From Linyphia triangularis (taxonomy: Eukaryota; Arthropoda; Arachnida; Araneae; Linyphiidae), in the NCBI GenBank assembly GCA_963978545.1, contig OZ021722.1:37093365-37157364 (forward strand): a stretch of 64,000 bases of DNA. Reading direction: 5' to 3'. Of the stretch, positions 58,618-64,000 are shown piece by piece; the stretch's first letter is position 1, and each line of letters opens with the position of its first letter. The notes below the pieces were generated by a model. The model was not told the DNA's origin and did no database searches. It saw only the letters and a list, made by a program, of their open reading frames with translations. A program made the translations under genes and the position numbers.

Positions 58618-60168
58618 CAAAATTGAAATTAGTAAATGTTGACTTCCTTGTGTTACATAATGATCATGAATTTGATCAGGACTGTAACAGTGTAAAGGCT
58701 GTGATGGTTATGGAATTGTTTAAAAGGTAGATGCTCAACATGGGCATGCCACCCAATTGTAAAATACATCTTTTGTACAATTTTATTGAGTCCTGTAAAA
58801 AAAGAAAATCATTGTACATGACAGTAATCCTGTATTGTGAGATTCTTTTATATATAATGAATTGTAAATATATGCCAAAATTATGTACATCTTACTCATC
58901 CATAAAAAGTCTTACAGCCAGAGGCTCATTAAAAAAATTTGTTTTGGTTTTAAATAATATAAAATTATTGTATGACATCAGTAGAAAAGTTAAGTTGCTA
59001 ATATAATTACCTTTCGTCTGAGTATTAAAAAAAAAATGGTAAAATACATTTTATTTTTCTTGAAGAAATTATATACTTTACTCAGGCTCAAATCAATAAC
59101 ACTTATATAAGTGCCTTTGGGATTTTTCTTGTACTTTCAAATCTATTAAATTTTAACTTCTAACACTTAAATAAAATTGCCCTTTCCATCTGTTCAATTG
59201 CTACAAGTAAATTTAGGGGTATTCTTTGTCATGACAATTATTTTGAATTCAGTACTAAATTAATATATAAAATTCAACGTCTTTACTGAAATTGTTAGGA
59301 ATCGGGATTTTTCTACAAGAGATACAATCAAATAAAAAAAAAAAAAACTGAAACGGGTATTTTTTTATTTTTTTTAATATATACAGAAAACCTCCTTGCC
59401 TTTCTGCAGATAAAAGCCAATAACGCTGGTAAATAAAACGCTGGCTTCCAAAATATACTTTAACCCTGTACGCGAGCAGTCTTTCATGTATTATACTGCG
59501 GAAATATTTGTTTTTGGAATTGGGGAAGTATCAAACATTTCTCTTTTTAACGCCGGCAAAAATGGGAGACCTCTCAGGGAGCGCATTCCGCAGGGTTAAA
59601 ATATACAAGGTAGAGCATAAAAAGTCATTGTTTTTAACTATTTTAAAGTCGTTTGAGATGGGGGGAGAAGGAAGATTTTTATTGTCATTTCTCGGAATTA
59701 GTGAACACCGAAAAGAAATGCTATAAATAAGCAGTTTTACTTAATCTGTTCTTTTGTGATTAAAAATACCGTCTGAAATGTACCTTCATGTATTGCCATG
59801 TTTTATTTATGTCTTTGCCATGAGATGAAAAAAAAATTAAGTTACTGTAGAACCTACAGCACATTAGTGCAGCTTGAACATAAAAGCAAATCACTTTCAC
59901 CCTCCTACAATAACCTTACTATTCATGGCGCTAACAAAAGTTACTAAAATTGGCAACTTCCTATAGAGCACCTACATAAATTAATACAGATTTGTCTATC
60001 AAGCTGAGAGTCAGAATATTAAATTATCAACAGATGAAAAACTTAATACTTTTTAATAGGAATATTCACAATTATAAACATTCTTATGTACATAGTAAAA
60101 TTCAGGATGCATTTCTCTTAGATCAAGGATGAATGGGGAAAAGTTGGTTGAAATTATTAATGTTTATA
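58618..60168. other. SRP54 / CMTR1 convergent intergenic region
   Basis: It should contain the SRP54 3' UTR; an AATAAA lies at about 59170 but is far from the stop. A piggyBac-like MITE lies at 59460-59599. Confidence 0.5.
59460..59599. mobile_element. piggyBac-like MITE with TTAA target sites
   Basis: TTAA at 59460-59463 and 59596-59599 bracket a 132-bp segment starting CCCTGTACGCGAG and ending GCATTCCGCAGGG. TTAA duplication and CCCT-type ends fit piggyBac. The terminal repeats match only for the first bases, so the call is tentative. Confidence 0.5.
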
Positions 60169-60856
60169 TCAGAAGGGTGTTCCTGTCATTCTACATAGAT
60201 GGTTCTTCACAAATTCAACTATTGTGTGTCCATGGATAAAAGTATTCTTGCATTCTATGTTTTGTTCCGCTATCAACCGAACACCTCTTTCCCAACTCCA
60301 AAACATGCGCTCACTAAAGCAAGACCTAAGAAAAAGCATTAAAAAAGTTTACATAAATTATGGTCTTTTATATTTATTAGATATTATTCATAACAAATAC
60401 TTCATATGATTTCTTCACAAATGAGAGATAAAAATTCTGAATACTCACTTGAAATTTGCATTGGCATCTTCTCTTTTCTCAAATACTGACTCCTTTGTTT
60501 TAATGTTGAATAAATACTTTCTTTTGTTGGTTTTACTGAATGCTGTCATCCATCGATCTAAAGATATTTTTTTATAAAATTGATTATGCATATTTCAAAA
60601 TGGAAATTAATGTATCAACAAAATGAATACTGATTGTAGTACAGAATAAAAAAAATAGAGCGTCTTCGAATTAATATATATGTTACTGAAAAGAACTAAT
60701 ATTTCCTTTTAGAAAAAAGAACCAAATAAAGTTAACCCAAGTTTACCTGATGTTGTTTTAAATATAAGCAGGCCAGAGGGAACAATGTGCTTCTCATCTC
60801 CCAAGTCATAACAAAGTCGAGGAACTGGGCTATTTTTATTAAATTTCATACTCAAC
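60169..60856 (-). CDS. CMTR1: Cap-specific mRNA 2'-O-methyltransferase 1, last three exons (partial)
   Basis: CMTR1 methylates the 2'-O of the first transcribed nucleotide of capped mRNA in the nucleus. Exons in transcript order are 60856-60747, 60557-60449 and 60325-60169; phases carry across both introns and end at TGA (60169-60171). They encode about 124 residues: PRLCYDLGDEKHIVPSGLLI, DRWMTAFSKTNKRKYLFNIK and ERMFWSWERGVRLI. These match human CMTR1 [38 protein letters not shown] and GRLFWEWGDGIRV. The W...F/Y-N pattern is the C-terminal WW domain, which in human CMTR1 helps bind the RNA polymerase II tail. The Rossmann methyltransferase and guanylyltransferase-like domains are upstream, beyond the window end or in exons I could not identify. 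Confidence 0.9.
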
Positions 60857-63800
60857 CTGTAAGAAAATAGGTTAAAAAAATGTGCCTAAAATTGGAAAAA
60901 ATCCATTAAAATTACATTTGTATTTCCAAAAAGTCACAAAACAAAGTTTTTTAGGTTGTGAAGTCATAGAAAATCTTTAGCATGGATTGAAGTTCAGAAC
61001 AAATACAAGACTAAGGAAATAGCAATAGGAGAGTGATTTCACTGTTTTGATACTATATTAATGAGAAGTACTACAGAAATTGAAAAGAAATATATTCTTC
61101 GTAAGAAAAGGAATTTATTAAAGGAAATAAAGATTTATAGAAATGTACACTTTTTATTCGATTCAACTAAATAATTATTGGAACGTAGGACAATTTTATG
61201 GTTAATGGTAACTTATGTAACACTTAGTTGATTTGTATGCTCAATTACCAACTTTTTTTTACTTATGAAAAATTAAGATATATTTTCTTGAATTAGGTAT
61301 ACACCACCTCAACCAATTTTAAGAATATGGATGAAACTTCAATAATAAACTCGTTCAATAACTTAAATCCTAAGAAAAGCTGGGTAATAATGTTAAAAAC
61401 TTAATAATGGCATCTATAAATTACCATTTCAACAGTGAAGAAATTTAAATACATTAATAAATACACCACAAACATTAAAAGAGTTTTAAAATACTACAAA
61501 AAGATTAAGGAATAAAAAAAAAATCAAAGTGTCTTTGTAAGGCTACTAACCCTCGGATTCTGTGGATAATCATTAGGGGCAATAAGCACATCATAAATGG
61601 AAGACTTTTTGCCTGAAGACCAATTACCAGATAAATGAAGTTCATTGGATTTTTGGGATAGAATTTTTTTCAGGAAGTACACTTCATTGGAAAGTTGTAA
61701 GTGTTCTGTATATAACTTGGGAAATAATTTATGTATTAAGAGTAAAATCACTACAAAAAATTAGATATTGACAAGCACATAGTAAAGTGAGCAGTTGGCC
61801 CCTGTCACTCCAACAACTTTGATTAGATTGTGGATGGAAAATGGACCCTTTTAATTACAAGGGCTTCAGGGCCTATTATTTTGAACATTGCTGATGTAGG
61901 ATGCTTTTAGGATTGACAGTCATTGGTTGTTTCAATTCCTTAGACTTTTGGAGAAGATACACAAGTTTCGACGAGACGTCAGATTTTGAAGTTATTTGAC
62001 AGAGGTCCGAGTTGAAAGCAAGGAATTTCAACACAATAAATGCTCACCAGCCAAAAGGATTAAACCCTAAGGTGGGTTTGAGCAAAAGAAAGAGACACTG
62101 AAACTACAGCATCAAAGGTAATGTGGGTTACACTTGAACGTGGAAAGGTTAACGTGGTTCGTACACTTGAAGGAGGAAAAAATTCAAGCATACATTATCA
62201 ACACAAATACTTTTTTTTTAAATTCGCTATTTTTTTATTGGCAAACGGTGCATGCTCAAATCGAGTAAATATACAAAAATTATTCTTAAGATTTTAATAG
62301 AAGAAAATTTTAAGAATACAATAAAAGTAAAAAACCTTCGAGTATTCCAAAAACAATATACTATGTCCCATAAACACAAAAGTTAAGTAGTAGTTCTTAC
62401 TTTTTTATTACACCAATTTCAGGTGTGAATATCCATTTGTTTTTCTTTGTTTCATTTTCATCACATTGATACTTATGTCAAATAATAATACAAAATTCTT
62501 ATTGTAAACTGCCTTCTAATACACTCTGAAGGCTTGATACCAAGCGCTATTGGCAAACATACAATGAAATAATTTATCAATGTTTTTATTTGATTTATGA
62601 GCTGTGATTTTATATGGTTCTCAATGTCTATAGTATTTCAGCATCTAAAACTTTGTTTAAACATGGCTCTTTAAAACTCTTTCCCCTATCGATGCTACGT
62701 TGAATTTTTTGGCACACAAAGTACATTGTGCAAAATGTAGGCTTGCAACCATACTGTCTGGCATATCTGGCTTTCCTAACACTCCTTTTTGCCATTTTTT
62801 TACTTGAAAATACATTTTCCTGAATATACAAAAATGAAACAAGAGATTACTTGTTATGATGGGAATAAAACGGTTTCAAATGTTGTGTATGTATCTATAC
62901 TCATTGAAGGGAGGAATGATGCAATCTTTGTACGTTCAACCGTACTAAGAATTTGCCCCTTTTTTTGGATTAAAAGTTTTTAGAGGCTATTTTTTTAGAA
63001 AATAAAATGAAATTCAAGAACTTTAAACATATTTTGAAAAAATTCAAAGTTTTCATGCACTTGAAAATGAAAAAAAAAAAAATGTCAAGCACTTTTCAAG
63101 GTGTTTTAAAAATATACGAACCACCACAGCCAATAGTGGCAAAACAAAAGAGTTTTTAAAAACTCATGCAGAGCTGAAAAGAACAATTTTCCTTGACTTC
63201 ATCTGCCCCTCACCTCTTGCGACAATCTTCTCAACAGGGATTAAGCCGTTGTCCGAACAATCACTTCCTTTTACATCCTATCTGACATCACAGGAATCTG
63301 GAATACTTAACTATCCTCAATAAATTTAATTGAGATTCAAAAGGAATAACATTTTACAAGAAGTTTTCTTAGTTTATTCCTAGTTTTGATTTACAATGGT
63401 GTCTAGTACACTGTAAGCACTTTGAGTTAGACATCTAAATCATTTGAGTTTTGATAGAACAGGGAAAATCTAGTTGAATTTTTATGAGTAGTGAATTCCA
63501 ATCACCAGGCGCTCGCGCACGTAGCCTTCCATATTATGTTTTAATTTGAATAATTCGCTCTTATAGCTGTTTGACAATTTGTGATGTATAAAATTGCTGA
63601 AAACGGACTTTTTGAAAAAGGGAATTTAATACAATGTTGCATTAAATCCAAGGACTATAATGAACATTTATTGTTATCTTACAGATGAAGTCGTGTGTTT
63701 ATTAGAATTCCAATGGGTTATTTTGATTGGGGATTGGAGGGATTATTCACAAGAAACCTAGATGAATGAGAAGGAAGCAGAAATATGTAGCTCTCAAGTA

Positions 63801-64000
63801 AGAGTTGAATTAGTTAATAGTTGTGATAGTTGAATGTATATATGTTTTTGAGATCTTTATTCATGCTTGACTATTGTATCTTTGAGCCTAGTCAACTTTT
63901 TCAGAAAACAATCGCCCGCTAACTTTGCACATGTGAATATGCATTTTTAGACTTTGTAGCCTGAAGTAATTAGAATCAAATTGGACAAGGGTTGCAAGCT
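60857..64000. other. Probable CMTR1 intron and upstream sequence
   Basis: This stretch has no exon I can match to CMTR1. The next upstream exon must leave two bases of a split Arg-type codon. It includes a minus-strand zinc-finger-like fragment at about 62660-62800 and a weak candidate frame at 61540-61750. Confidence 0.5.
62660..62800 (-). pseudogene. Zinc-finger-like fragment, possibly transposase-derived
   Basis: On the minus strand the frame reads PDSMVASLHFAQCTLCAKKF, then NVASIGERVLKSH. That is a C-x2-C...H arrangement like the BED-type fingers at the N-terminus of some transposases. A stop follows at once and no further domain is seen. Confidence is low because only one short motif supports it. 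Confidence 0.35.

Noticed and set aside
61524..61751. Minus-strand frame ending SIYDVLIAPNDYPQNPR with a donor-like GTTAGT
   Set aside because: The splice phase does not fit the next CMTR1 exon (60856), and the sequence does not resemble CMTR1. It remains an unassigned frame.
62401..62490. Minus-strand YQCDENETKKNKWIFTPEIG segment between an acceptor-like AG and a GTAAGA donor
   Set aside because: It looks exon-like but matches nothing I recognise and could not be joined in phase to neighbours.

Overview
This is eukaryotic nuclear DNA: AT-rich, with multi-exon genes, GT-AG introns (many longer than 1 kb), AATAAA signals, tRNA-derived SINEs and many transposon relics. The protein genes are animal orthologues. 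Gene content, intron size and repeat style suggest an arthropod, possibly a chelicerate such as a spider, but that assignment is an inference. Nothing bacterial (operons, CRISPR, phage) is present.

Five host genes can be read through their splice sites. (1) The 3' end of a KIF26/VAB-8-type kinesin, + strand, 1-4579, without its motor domain. (2) NUDT14, a UDP-sugar Nudix pyrophosphatase, + strand, 23788-34032, 5 exons, 214 aa, complete. (3) DMAC2, also called ATP5SL, a mitochondrial complex I assembly factor, - strand, 34728-40552, 4 exons, 263 aa, complete. (4) SRP54, the signal recognition particle GTPase, + strand, 44778-58617, 15 exons, 505 aa, complete. (5) The last three exons of CMTR1, the cap 2'-O-methyltransferase, - strand, 60169-60856. 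In every join used, the codon phase carries across the intron. NUDT14 and DMAC2 are convergent; DMAC2 and SRP54 are divergent across about 4.2 kb. The genes have unrelated housekeeping or neuronal roles and do not form a pathway.

The 4.6-23.8 kb interval is a transposon-rich desert. It holds two SINE families (one copy nested in another), a hAT-like MITE, and a decayed Ty3/Gypsy element whose 5' LTR was split by a young gag-only non-LTR element with an intact reading frame. It also holds a frameshifted LINE RNase H region interrupted by a TACGTAA-ended palindromic element, a perfect-looking 250-bp-armed foldback element, and a four-unit minisatellite.

The introns carry further datable insertions. 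These include a 509-bp TIR element with a 9-bp target duplication and a roughly 2-kb element with about 500-bp terminal inverted repeats and relic coding sequence (both in NUDT14). DMAC2 intron 3 has a 580-bp hAT relic with an exact 8-bp duplication. SRP54 introns have a minisatellite array, a 700-bp foldback element and a pogo-like MITE. The most unusual items are the intact half-LINE, the long-TIR element, and a minisatellite family that recurs in inverted orientation at 40.8-41.6 kb and 48.2-49.1 kb.
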